This document shows, in pieces, positions 25,401 through 35,890 of a stretch of DNA of 64,000 bases. The notes beneath the pieces were generated by a model. The model had not been told where the DNA came from. It searched no databases and was given only the letters and a program-made list of their open reading frames with translations. A program made the position numbers and the translations under genes. The stretch comes from Acorus gramineus (lineage: Eukaryota; Streptophyta; Magnoliopsida; Acorales; Acoraceae), in the NCBI GenBank assembly GCA_030737835.1, contig JAUJYN010000015.1, positions 3,878,171 to 3,942,170 on the forward strand. The letters are read 5' to 3'. The stretch's first letter is position 1, and each line of letters begins with the position of its first letter.

Positions 25401-26165
25401 CGCTAGAAAGCCCTCGCATCCTCCCTGAAGGAGTCTCCACGCCTGCATGGACGACACGAACCCCAAAGGGGCTACGTCACGATCGCCCACGAACTGGAAG
25501 GACCTCCGACCCGGAAGGTGGAAAGACACCGACTTGGCAAAACAGTCGATGCTGGCATGACTAGCTGCAAGCCAATCCATTCCCAGGATGGCATCAAAGT
25601 CCGTCATCGCGAGCTCCACCAACTCCACTGGAAACTCATGCTCCGCAACCTCTACCGTACACCCTCGGTACACAGAACGGAGGAGAATACGGTCTCCTAC
25701 GGGCAATGATATCTCCAAGATAGCATCTAAGGGAGCGGACGCCACGCCCGTCCGTCTCGCAAAAGCGGGAGACACGAACGAGTGTGTGGCTCCGGAATCA
25801 AACAACACATATGCAGGGAGCTGGGAGATCTGAACAATACCTCTGACCACGCTGCCTGATGCCTGAGCCTCCTCTGCTGAAAGCGCTGCCACTCGGCCCT
25901 GAACAAACTGAGGCTGAGGAGCAGGGGCACGCCTCACCGGCTGCGCTGGCTGCCTCCTCTGGTCAGCACGGCCCCCCTGTGGCTGCTGCTGCTGACGCTG
26001 AGGCTGCTGCTGCGGCTGGCGCTGAGGCTGCTGCTGCGGCTGGCGCTGAGGCTGCTGCTGCTGCTGGCGCTGCTGCTGGAACGGCTGCTGAAACGGCTGC
26101 TGCTGCAACTGCTGCTGCTGCGGAGGCATCACGCGGGGTCGGCCAGCGTCAGGGCAATTATACAA
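22469..26165 (-). pseudogene. pol: Pol polyprotein (PR-RT-RH-INT-chromodomain) with two frameshifts
   Basis: A 1,066-codon ORF (26165-22965) follows the CCHC knuckle and a long Q-rich linker. Protease is [12 protein letters not shown] at about residues 121-132. RT holds [13 protein letters not shown] and [13 protein letters not shown] at about residue 455. RNase H has YTDASQLG and [13 protein letters not shown]. The integrase HHCC finger is at about residues 815-850 (VHPGG, CLVCQQ). The first D is in TMDFVSG. Near 23349 one base is missing, and the frame moves to [15 protein letters not shown] (second D) and [11 protein letters not shown] (E). A 10-bp deletion near 22938 moves it again to the C-terminus, ending in a chromodomain-like tail ([22 protein letters not shown]). 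All catalytic motifs are visible, but the chain cannot be made in one frame. Confidence 0.92.
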
Positions 26166-26210
26166 GATATGCCCGACGCGCTGACAGTGATAACAGCGCC
26201 GCGTCTCTGG

Positions 26211-27308
26211 TCACCTCGCCTGGACTGGCACTGCTGCGATGGGTGCTGGACCTCGCACTGGCACCGCATCTGCTGGAGGAGAGGCAGCCGCTGACTGATC
26301 AAAGCGGGGCCTCTTCTTCTTGCGCTGTCCCTGGTCCTGGCTCCTGGGTGGCCTCTGGTCTGTCGAAGGGGTCGAAGCCCTCACGAGGATCCCGAGGTCT
26401 CGCTCGACTGTCTTCGCTCGAGACACCAAGTCGGAGTACCTCGTGAATGCCTGGGAGGTGACGTGCACCCGAATGGCGCTGCTGAGACCGAGCTCAAAAC
26501 GACGACACCTCGTCTCCTCGTCCATCACCAAGGCTGGAGCAAATCTGGATAGCCTCGTGAAGCGCGTGGAGTAGTCAGCGACAGACATAGAGCCCTGCGT
26601 CAGCTGCTCAAACTCCTGCATCACGATCTGTCGCGTCGAGAACGGGAAGTACTCCTCCAAGAAATACCTCCGGAATCCCGCCCATGTAAGCTGCTCCACT
26701 CCCTCTGGGATGTCCACTGATCTAGTAGCCCACCAGTCGGCGGCGCTACCCTTCAGCATAAAAGTGGCCAGGGAGACTCGCTGGCGATCGGTGCAAAGCA
26801 TGGTCGAGAAGATCGTATCCACCTCCATCAACCATCGCTCTGGAGCAAGAGGATCCGCCGTCTGGCCCTGGAACTCGGGAGGGTGGAGCTTCAGAAAGGC
26901 TGCGAGGCCACTCTGCTGCACCCGCGCTGCAGCCTCTAGCCCCACCTCCCTCTCCTGGGGATCCTGAACTCTGACTGCCGGAACCACCACGGGGACTGGG
27001 GGTACGTCGGGTACCACAGGTGGATCTGCCACCAAGGGGACCTGCGGAACTGCCTCGCGGGCCGCCCGCAGCTCCTGAATCTCCCGTGCCTGATCTGCCA
27101 ATACTCTGGTCTGGGCCTCCAATGCCCTGGTCTGCGTCTCCACCAAATCTGCTATCCGCGCAAACGCGCGCTCCCAGGCAGGAGGCTCCTGCGCCGATCC
27201 TGGCCTCACGGCTGAGGACTCTCCAGCAGCATCCTCGCCTCTGGTAGGTCCGGAAACCTCCAAAGGTCGAGAGGGACCACGTCCGCGCCGTCCTCTGCGA
27301 GGAGGCAT
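26211..27308 (-). pseudogene. gag: Gag of the complete element, stopped just before the zinc knuckle
   Basis: A 365-residue ORF starting MPPRRGRRGRGPSRPLE. It has an RG-rich start, then a heptad-like TRALEAQTRVLADQAREIQ (about residues 58-78). The retrotransposon Gag domain runs from about residue 138 to 290 (FLKLHPPEF, W-L-M-E, ADWWATRS, FRRYFLEEYFP, VADYSTRFTRLSRFAP). A TGA at 26211-26213 ends it eight codons before the CCHC knuckle (C-x2-C-x4-H-x4-C), which is intact in the following frame. In the copy at 58 kb the same codon is CAA; in the copy at 51 kb it is TAG. Gag forms the cytoplasmic virus-like particle and binds element RNA. I read the stop as decay, with programmed readthrough as a less likely alternative. 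Confidence 0.88.
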
Positions 27309-27410
27309 ATCAGCAACCTAAGAAAACCAGACACTAGGATCAGAATACTCATATAGAAATCCTAGGACTCATCTCTATGAAAAAGAAGACAATTGGCTCT
27401 GACAGGACCA

Positions 27411-27423
27411 GGCTCTGATACCA
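27411..27423 (-). promoter_or_regulatory. Primer binding site, tRNA-iMet type
   Basis: TGGTATCAGAGCC on the minus strand, five bases from the 5' LTR end (ACA|AAAGT). It is complementary to the 3' end of plant initiator tRNA-Met, the usual primer of plant gypsy elements. Confidence 0.93.
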
Positions 27424-27428
27424 ACTTT

Positions 27429-30408
27429 TGTCACGCCCCAGGGCGGCCGTCCCCGGGACGCGGCAAGTGTATACATGATATCAGCAGTCTAAACAGGAGA
27501 TCAATAAATCACTCTAAACAACAACTAAAATGACAACACAGATGAAAGAAAAGCTGACATGATATATACACAGATAGCGGAAGCTAAAAGACTGAGTCTG
27601 TAATCCAAAAACATACTACAGACTCGATACATAATCAAATGTCCTGTGAGAGCCAATATACACACATACATCCAAATAATACACAACTGGGTGCCCAAGC
27701 ACGGAAATATATACATACAATCAAAAGGATGCTGATGGCCTCTGAAACTCGAGGGACGTGGCGCTACTCCGCTACTGGTGTAGTCGCTCGGGGAGCTCCT
27801 CCTTCAAGTCCGCCTCGGTAATCACTGGAGAAAATAATTATGCGAGGGGTGAGCCACAAGCTCAGTGAATAGCACAACCCATGCATCACAATTTATATTA
27901 ACCACAATTAATCAGCAAAAGCCTCAAAGTGGCATAATCAACATAACTCCAGTGGGTCGCTACATCGCCGAACCACCATACCCTCACCCTCACCCTCACC
28001 CCTCAATAGGTGACATAGGATGTTGGGACTTAATAGGCTGATAATCAACCTTACACAAATCCAGTGGGTCGCCACATCGCCGGCCCACCACACCCTCACC
28101 CTCACCCCTCAACAGGTGACATAGGATCTTGGGACTGACTAGGCTGTTGGTCACCCTTGGTCCACCGATAGTCTCTCCCCACTCCATAGGCCGCTTGGCC
28201 ACCCCCACATTCAGCACAGTCCGTCCCAAATCAGGAGGTGCCTACTGATGGGAGCCCCTGCACGGGACAGCCTTTCTAACGGCGGGGCAGTCTCTACACG
28301 GATCCAACGAAGGGAACAGAACAGCCTATCCATACGCATATGATCCACTCGGATCCGCCGACAACACATCTCAACAACTCTAATGTCTTGAATTCTTCAG
28401 AATTCCTCCAGCGCGCATAACCAAGATGCGGGGAATACATAAGATAATAATGAGGAAAAGAAACCTTGGGAGGGCAACCTGAGGTCCCGATATAGGACAT
28501 CCCGCCAACCAAACAAGGAACACGGAGTACCCTAGCCCGGGTCTCAATGTTGACCTCGCAAGGCCCCCTTAATATTCCCCAAGGCATGCTAAAAATATCT
28601 TAAGTCTGCATTTAATTTAATAAATCAAACTAATAGGATGCATGCATAGGTCGAGGCTTTCCTAGCATGATAACAAGGTGACAGGATGCACGGCTCTTAC
28701 ACATATCCTAAGGGTGCAAGTCCCTAACATACAAGTCTAGGGTGGCATGCATTCTACACACTAATCATGCTTGCATGGATTACATATAACAAGTTAATAT
28801 TAACTATGCTGCCCCAGGGGAGGACGGTATACGCCCAAGTGCATATAGCGCCTCCCAACTGGGTTGGGTTGTCCCACTCACCAATATCCGGGTCGTCGCG
28901 CGACCGTCCGTCAAGATCTGCAAGATAGGGTAATCAAATCGGTGAGTAAAATACACAAATAAACCCAAAATACGCTAAAAATACACTAAAAATACCCAAC
29001 ACTCGGGCAAACGTACATACGGCCCGTACGCACGCTAGCCCGAGCACCCCGACTCACTCCCGCACCCCCGGGCAGCCGCTCGCACGGCCACCCGCCCCGG
29101 GCGCACAGCCGAGCCCCGGCCCGCGCGCCCAGGCGCACTGTCGAGCCCAGCCTGCACGCCCGGACACCCTGCCGAATCACCCCGGGTGCACCGCGCGCTC
29201 ACTGCGCCCCAGCGCAGCAACCCGCGCGCACCCGCACGCCCTGCGCCCAGCGCCTCACCCTGCGCGCACCCCGCGCACACCACCACTCGCCTCATCGCGC
29301 GCAATCGCCTCTCCCCTCACGCACCCCGCGCGCACCACCGGCTCGCCCATCGCGCGCACACCGCACGCCCTGTGCCCAGCACCTCACCCCGCGCGCCCCC
29401 CGCCGCACGGTGCCCTGTGCGCGGCACCCGCACGCCCGACAGCGCCCAGGCCTGCGCCTGCCTGCGCTGCCCTGTCTGCCTGCCAGTCTACCCGGGACAG
29501 CCTGCCATCCTGCCCGAGCCACCCTACCACCTCTCCCCGGCCACCAATGGCCTCCAACCGCCCTCAACCACCACCAACAGCCACCAACCGCCACCACACA
29601 CCCAAAAACACCCCCTAACATGCATCTAAACATGGAAAAGAAGGAAAGAAACCTTACCCAAGGAAAGGAAAGGAAAGGAAGGGGACCGGGAGCTCTTCGT
29701 GCACCGAAACACCTCCCCAAAGGCCTCCACCACCAAGCTCTTCCTCAGCCCTCGAAATGGCTGAAATCAGAGGAGAAAAGAGGGCGTGAGAAGGGGCTAA
29801 ACACGAGGGAACTCGAATCCGAGACCACCCGTAGATAGATCGGGACAAGATCTAACCTTTCTATTCTTTGTGTTTTTTATTTCAAGCACTCTAACTAGCT
29901 CAAAATCAAGAAAAAGAGAGAGGGGGAGAGAGAAAATCAATGGGGAAGATGATGAATAGTGGGGGGCTAATTTTTAGATTCACTTAAATAAGTCAACACC
30001 ACTTAATTTAGGGTTAACTAGGATTAAGGCTTGATTAATTAGATTTAAGTGAGTTTTGACTTAGGTCAACTCAACCACACAAAAAAACAAAAAGGGTTGA
30101 CCAAGTCATGGGCCCACTTTGACCGAGTCAACTCTCCCAATGACTTCTCGCTCGGTCAAAACTCGGATACGCCCCGGAACTGTGAAATTCTGAAACGTAC
30201 CGGAATTCGATGAAATTTTCGTGAGTAGCTTGGAATGGCACCAGGACACATAATATGCAGTTAGATTTTCAATCGGAGTCCTCAAACACAGGACGATAGC
30301 TAACAGTCCAAAATTTTAGCGGTTCCGATCGAAAAACGAAAAAAACTCAAAAACTGCCAGAATGCTCCAATGGTTACCATAAGGCTAAAAAGTGACACAT
30401 ATATAACA
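27429..30408 (-). repeat. 5' LTR of the complete element (2,980 bp)
   Basis: The intron-like segment runs from donor 29657 to acceptor 28918 (740 bp). It lost about 140 bp of the GC-rich block near 29429, between GCACGC repeats. It keeps the segment of about 90 bp at 29823-29915 that the 3' LTR lost between GAGAG repeats. The many small differences from its partner suggest an insertion that is not very recent. Confidence 0.93.
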
Positions 30409-30952
30409 TATGGTTCCTTACATTGCATAGTATTTAATTTATGCATGCAATAGTGATTGTTTTTGCATGGGCAAGATTTTGAGTTGTGTACTTGCTGAGC
30501 TTCACCGCTCATCCACTCTTTCTTTGTGGCTGAATTATTACTTCAGGTGCGGAACAGGGTGGCTATTTTGCGCCCATGTGAGCGGGGTGTTTAGAGTTTC
30601 AGCTCGACTTGAGGACGTAGTACGTTAGGCGCCAATTAGAGTTGTCAACGTCCCAGTCTGTCTTTGTATTAGTGATTGGTGGGTGTCCTTTTTGTATAAT
30701 TTTCACTTGTCAACCAGTTGGCAACTATTCTAGTGCTCTGACAAGACTTATTTTGGGTTGTGTCAATTTGTGCTCTACGTATATTTCTTTTTGTTCGGCC
30801 TTTATTGGCCTTGGAGTTAAGTTGTATGCTTCCGCTGTGTTCATCTCTTACTATTACTATTTGCTTCAGTATCTTTTCTTCTAAGTCTTGTGGATTTTTT
30901 ATATTAATTATGTTGCTCTGTAAAGCTGGCCACTTTAAGGCGTAACACATAG

Positions 30953-31275
30953 ATTTTTTTATATTCATCAATTGTGAATACATAGGGGAAAAAGCAAACA
31001 TTATAATACTGAAAAGATAGAGATTACAAAGAAACCCAAAAAAAAACAAGAGACTCAAATAGAAGAGGAATACACAATGCTCTGTCAGAAGTAGATCATA
31101 TCATTCGGATTAAACCATAAGAGACTAAAGGGCTACATAGTTCCCTATCACAAGTAGAGGTTAACAAGGGCCAACTGGTCATTTAAAAACATGGACATAG
31201 AAGCACAGAATAGTAATTGGTAGAGGACCCATATAAGTCAATCATAAAGCGAGAAAATGAAGGTCTGAACATGCT
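30953..31275. other. Spacer between the two LTR nests
   Basis: AT-rich host or Harbinger sequence. No gene or repeat seen. Confidence 0.6.
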
Positions 31276-31827
31276 TTGACTGTCACGCCCCAGAACGGCC
31301 GTCCCCGAGACATGGCAATAATAAAATATCAGCTATCAATACCTGAGGTCAATAAAGACTCCAACAACAACACACAAGGTGGCAAAGCAAGGATAATGAT
31401 AACTGACTGAAAAGCGGAAGCATAATATATAAACAATGTCTGTAAACCAAAAACATTATTACTGACTCGAATACACAATCACTGTCCTGTGAGAGCCAAG
31501 TCTAGACCAAAGAAAATACAACCTGTGCCACATGCACGATTTACAATACATACAATGACTCTAGGACTGCTGACAGCCTCGCACTCGCCACCCGCTGGAA
31601 GAACGCTCCACGCCCATAAGACCACGCCACAGGAAAGCTCCAGCCCCACGCCCAACACTGCCCCTGAAAAGAAACAGTATGCGAGAGGTGAGCTACAAGC
31701 TCAGTGAGTGGCTGGAAACCAATCACCATACAACAGTTCAATACATAAACAATTTCTTTTCAAGGTAAACATGGGTGGAAACCCATGGATAACAGGGTCA
31801 CGCGGCGGCGCAACCAACCTCACCCTC

Positions 31828-34800
31828 TGTCACGCCCCAGACATCCCCAAGACGTGGCAAATATAGATATAATATCAGCTATCAATACCTGAGGTCAATA
31901 AGGACACCAACAACAATACACAAGACGGCAAAGCAAGATAATGATAACTGACTAAAAAGCGGAAGCATAATATATAACAATGTCTGTAAATCAAAAACAT
32001 TATTACAGACCCGAATACACAATCAACGTCCTGTGAAAGCCAAGTCTAGACCAAAGAAAATACAACCTGTGCCACATGCACGATTTACAAATCATAAAAT
32101 GACTCTAGGAATGCTGACAGCCTCACACTCGCCACCCGCCGACAGAACGCTCCACGCCCATAAGACCACGCCACAGGAAAGCTCCAGCTCCACGCCCAAC
32201 ACTGCCCCTGAAAAGAAACAGTATGCGAGGGGTGAGCTACAAGCTCAGTGAGTGGCTGAAAACCAATCACCATTCTACAGTTCAATACATAATCAATTTC
32301 CTTTCAAGGAAAACATGGGTAGAAACCCAATGGATAACAGGGTCACGCGGCGGCGCGACCAACCTCATCCCCACCCTCACTCCCGGAGGGAGTCTTTTGG
32401 GACTTATGGGGGGGGGAGACCATACCGTCGGTCGAAGAGACCCGGATTTACTGGTCTAGAGACCATACCGTCGGTCGAAGAGACCCGGATTTACTGGTCT
32501 AGAGACCATACCGTCGGTCGAAGAGAGCCGGTTTTACTGGTCTAGAGACCATACCATCGGTCGAAGAGACCCGGATTTACTGGTCTACTCAACACTACTG
32601 GATCATCTACATCTAGACAATCGCCCAACGATGTCCTTCAACATCGATCACGAGACCGGACCCAACAACTATGGGAACGGTTGAACAACGAATGGGTCAC
32701 GAGGCGACGTGTCTTCGCCTCATCCACACCCTCACTCCTGAAAGGAGACATCTTGGGACTTTGGGAGAGACTTAGACTGCTCTACACCCCTGGTCCACCG
32801 GTAGCCTCTCCCACCCTCGTGGCCTCCGCCTAGTCCTCTGACAGGTATAGCCAACGCCGGGGAGTTCCTACATCGGATCCAACAAAGGGGAGAACGATTT
32901 CCACGCTCGCGACATCATTCATTAACCCTCTCCCGGGTAGTATCTACAACCCGATCTCCTCAACTCACCGCTCTCCACCCCTGGTCCACCCGGTAGCCTC
33001 TCCCACCCTCGTGGCCTCCACCTAGTCCTCTGACAGGTATAGCCAACGCCGGTGAGTTCCTACATCGGATCCAATGAAGGGGAGAACGATCCCATGTTCG
33101 CAAAGCGAAACCCAAAGGAAACAACCACTCTCGATACTCGCTTATCGAGATATCACACACATGCATAACAGGAACCAACACACTCATATTAACCTCAAAG
33201 TAGTCACAGTCCCCAAACGGGAGTAACCACACAAGCTAGTGGGTCGTAACATCGCCGACCCACCTCACCCTCACCCTCACCCTTTAGGGGGTGACATGGG
33301 CCTTTTGAGAAAGACTAGACCGCTTTCCACCCCTGGTCCCACCGGGTAGCCTCTCCCACCCTCGTAGCCTCTACCTGGTCCACTCCCGCTATCAGTACTG
33401 TCTGACACATCGGAGGTACCTACGGACGGGAGTCCCCTGTCAGGTCAGCCATCGCCGGGGAGTTCCTACCTCGGATCCCAACCAATAAGGAGAAGACAGC
33501 CTACTCACGCGCGTACGATCCTGTTGGATCCGTCGACAACGATTTCTAACACTACTAATGTCATGAATTCTCAAGAATTCCTCCAGGGCGCATAACTAAG
33601 ATGCGGGGAAACCTATATTATAACCACAAGGTTATAATATTCTCTAAGGCATGCTTACAACAATATAATCATATAATCCCATCTTGATTTAAATAAATTA
33701 AACTAAATGGGAAACATGCATAGTCGGGGTTTTCCAATTAAGGACAAGATTACTAAACATGCATAGGCCGCTATACATGATATAAGGGTGCGTATCCCTA
33801 GCATACAAAGTCTAAGGTGGCATGGATATATCATAATAATCAGGCATGCACAGGTGTCTACATAATTTAGCTAGGGGGCCCCATCGATGCACGACGCGCG
33901 TCTATGCGGGTCTAGCGCATCCCTAGAGAGGGGCGGGGGGGGGGGGGGGGGGATTGGAATCAAACCACTCACCTTACGACCCAGGACCTCGCGCATCCCA
34001 TTCGACGAGATCTGCAAGGTAGGGGCATCCAACTGGTGAGAAACAACACAATTTACACATAGACAACATTAGAAATACCCAATACTCGGACAAGCATGCA
34101 TACGGGCTCGCACGCATGCGAGCACACACGTACGCACGCGAGTCCGAGTGCCCCGACACCGACCCGAACCCTCGGGCAGCCACACGCATGGCCCCCCGCC
34201 CCCGCATGCGCACGCACGAATGCGCACGCACGCACGCACCCCAGCACCATCGGCGCACTACCGTGCCCCTGTCCGCGCGCCCAGACGTGCTGCCGCACGC
34301 GCGCGCACGCTTGCGCGCGCCCGCGCGCACTGCGCGTCCAGCCCACGCCCCTCGCGCAGCATCCCACGCACGCCCCAGCACGCGCACGCACGCGCACGCA
34401 CGCGCGTGCGTGCACTTGTCCCCAGCCCCGCGCCCAGGCGCATGCCCAGGCGCACTGCTCCGCGCGCGCGCACGCTCGGGGGAACGCCCGCGCGCACCCG
34501 CGCTCACTCGCGCGCACCCCCGCTCGCGCTAGCACCCGCGCGCCCACTCCGCGCGCACCCGCGCCCTCGCACGTCTGCGCGCCCGACTGCGCCTGCCAGC
34601 GCGCGCGCCCAGCCCATCTCAACCTCATTTTAACCCTTCCCAACCCCTCACACACACCCTAACACATCTACCCAACATGCATGACCCTCTCAACCAATCC
34701 TAAGCCATAAAAATCAAGAAAAAGGAGGGGAAAGGCTCACCTTTGGAGGGGAAATGAAAGGTGTAGGCTCGGGGGCCCTCGATGAACCCGCGACCACCAC

Positions 34801-35546
34801 TACCACCACCTCCTCAGCCTCTCCTCAGCCTTCTCCTTGGCTGAAAAACAGGGGGGGGATTCCATGCAAAGGAAGCTTGAGAGAGAGGGGATCAACAACA
34901 ACAACCAAAGCTACCATCACTTCCTTCTCCACCATCTCCTTCTCTTTGTGTCATTTAATCAAACACATGGGGGGGGGGGGGGTTGAAGGAGAGGAAGAGG
35001 GACCAGATGTGGGCGTGGAAGTGAGAGGGAGAGAGAGAGAGAGAAGAGGAGATATTTGTTGCACACAAATATCTTAAAGAGGGGGAAATGACCTAGTCGC
35101 CCTTTGACTAGAAATTCTGCGCATGCTCCACTGGAACAGCCATAACTTCCACAATATAGCTCTGAATTGCTCAATTCCAAGACCGTTGGAAATCCAAGAA
35201 GATTATCTACAACTTTCATGTTCATGCCAAGATCAAACAATCTCTCCAGCTATTCCGAAATTAGAGCTAAACATAGAACAGGGCTGCTGCCAGAATTTCC
35301 ATCCCCGGGGTATACTTGGAAAATACCCGTAACTTTTACTACAAGAATCCAGTTGATCTAATTCCACTTCTGTACGAAAGCTAACTCAAAACTGGACATC
35401 TCATAGTAAACTCATATTTAAACCTCTTCATCTTGGATTTTAACAAAATCAAATCCAAATACCAAATTGGAAATACATAACTTCTAGGAAAAAAATTATG
35501 TACCCAAATTTTCAAACAGAGCGCTCCAAATTACACAGGCACAACA
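31828..35546 (-). mobile_element. Solo LTR, family B, inserted in a B LTR, TSD CCCTC
   Basis: TGTCACGCCCC at 31828 to CACAGGCACAACA at 35546, flanked by CCCTC (31823-31827 and 35547-35551), 3,719 bp. It restarts the same sequence as the host LTR, so at first it looks like a duplication; the TSD shows an insertion. The intron-like segment is 34740 (AAAG|GTGAGC) to 34012 (CTTGCAG), 729 bp. An 18-G run at 33935-33952 and another at about 34968-34982 may be shortened or lengthened by sequencing. Confidence 0.88.
32416..32587. repeat. Four tandem copies of a 43-bp unit
   Basis: Unit GAGACCATACCGTCGGTCGA... repeats at 32416, 32459, 32502 and 32545 with a few substitutions. It lies in the inner B solo LTR. 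A longer unit with the same core repeats in the outer B LTR. Confidence 0.9.
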
Positions 35547-35890
35547 CCCTCACCCTCACTCCCAGAGGAGACTCTTAGGACTTTTAGAGAGAGACCATAC
35601 CGTTGGTCGAGGAGACCCGGGATTACTGGTCCACACAACACTACTGGATCACCAACCTCACCCTCACCCTCACTTCCGGAGGGCGGCTCTTGGGACTTTT
35701 GGGGAGAGACCATACCGTTGGTCGAGGAGACCCGGGATTACTGGTCCATACAACACTACTGGATCACCAACCTCACCCTCACCCTCACCCTCACTCCCGG
35801 AGGGAGGCTCTTGGGACTTTTGGGGAGTGACCATACCGTTGGTCGAGGAGACCCGGGATTACTGATCTACGCAACACTACTGGATCGAGA
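35547..35890. repeat. Three tandem copies of a roughly 115-121-bp unit
   Basis: Each unit holds CCCTCACCCTCACT, GGACTTTT, GAGACCATACCGTTGG and ACACTACTGGATC. The GAGACC/GTGACC core starts at 35591, 35706 and 35827. The number of CCCTCA hexamers differs between units. It lies within the outer B LTR. Confidence 0.85.

Larger units (their letters stand above)
19402..30408 (-). mobile_element. Complete Ty3/gypsy chromovirus (Tekay/Del-like), family A, TSD TATGG
   Basis: An 11,007-bp element on the minus strand. It has a 3' LTR 19402-22420, PPT 22421-22434, gag-pol 27308-22469, PBS 27411-27423 and a 5' LTR 27429-30408. TATGG flanks it (19397-19401, 30409-30413). The order gag, protease, RT, RNase H, integrase, chromodomain-like tail, with the tRNA-iMet primer site, marks a Ty3/gypsy chromovirus. 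RT and integrase wording resembles the Tekay/Del lineage. It lies inside the family C solo LTR and is therefore younger than it. The ORFs are broken, so it could move only with help in trans. Confidence 0.95.
14324..30947 (+). mobile_element. Solo LTR, family C, split by two later insertions
   Basis: The LTR begins TGTTATGACTGTG at 14324 and ends GGCGTAACA at 30947. CATAG lies on both sides (14319-14323 and 30948-30952). Its own sequence is in three pieces: 14324-14567, 17688-19401 and 30414-30947, about 2.5 kb together. There is no primer site, polypurine tract or pol, so it is a solo LTR left by LTR-LTR recombination. A TGCTGAGC...GCTCA motif (about 30494-30512) resembles one shared by the other LTRs here and suggests plus orientation and a related Tekay/Del-type family. 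A pyrimidine-rich leader-like region lies at 17700-17770. Confidence 0.85.

Noticed and set aside
22484..26446. Plus-strand ORFs opposite the minus-strand gag-pol (for example 22484-22987, 23994-24401, 25859-26446)
   Set aside because: They are antisense shadows of the pol and gag coding sequence; motifs make sense only on the minus strand.
31281..32251. Apparent tandem duplication of about 550 bp (TGTCACGCCCC at 31281 and at 31828)
   Set aside because: The second copy is flanked by CCCTC on both sides and continues to a proper LTR end at 35546, so it is a nested insertion, not a tandem duplication.
32416..32587. Regularly spaced 43-bp repeats as a CRISPR-like array
   Set aside because: Units are contiguous with no unique spacers and lie in a plant LTR.
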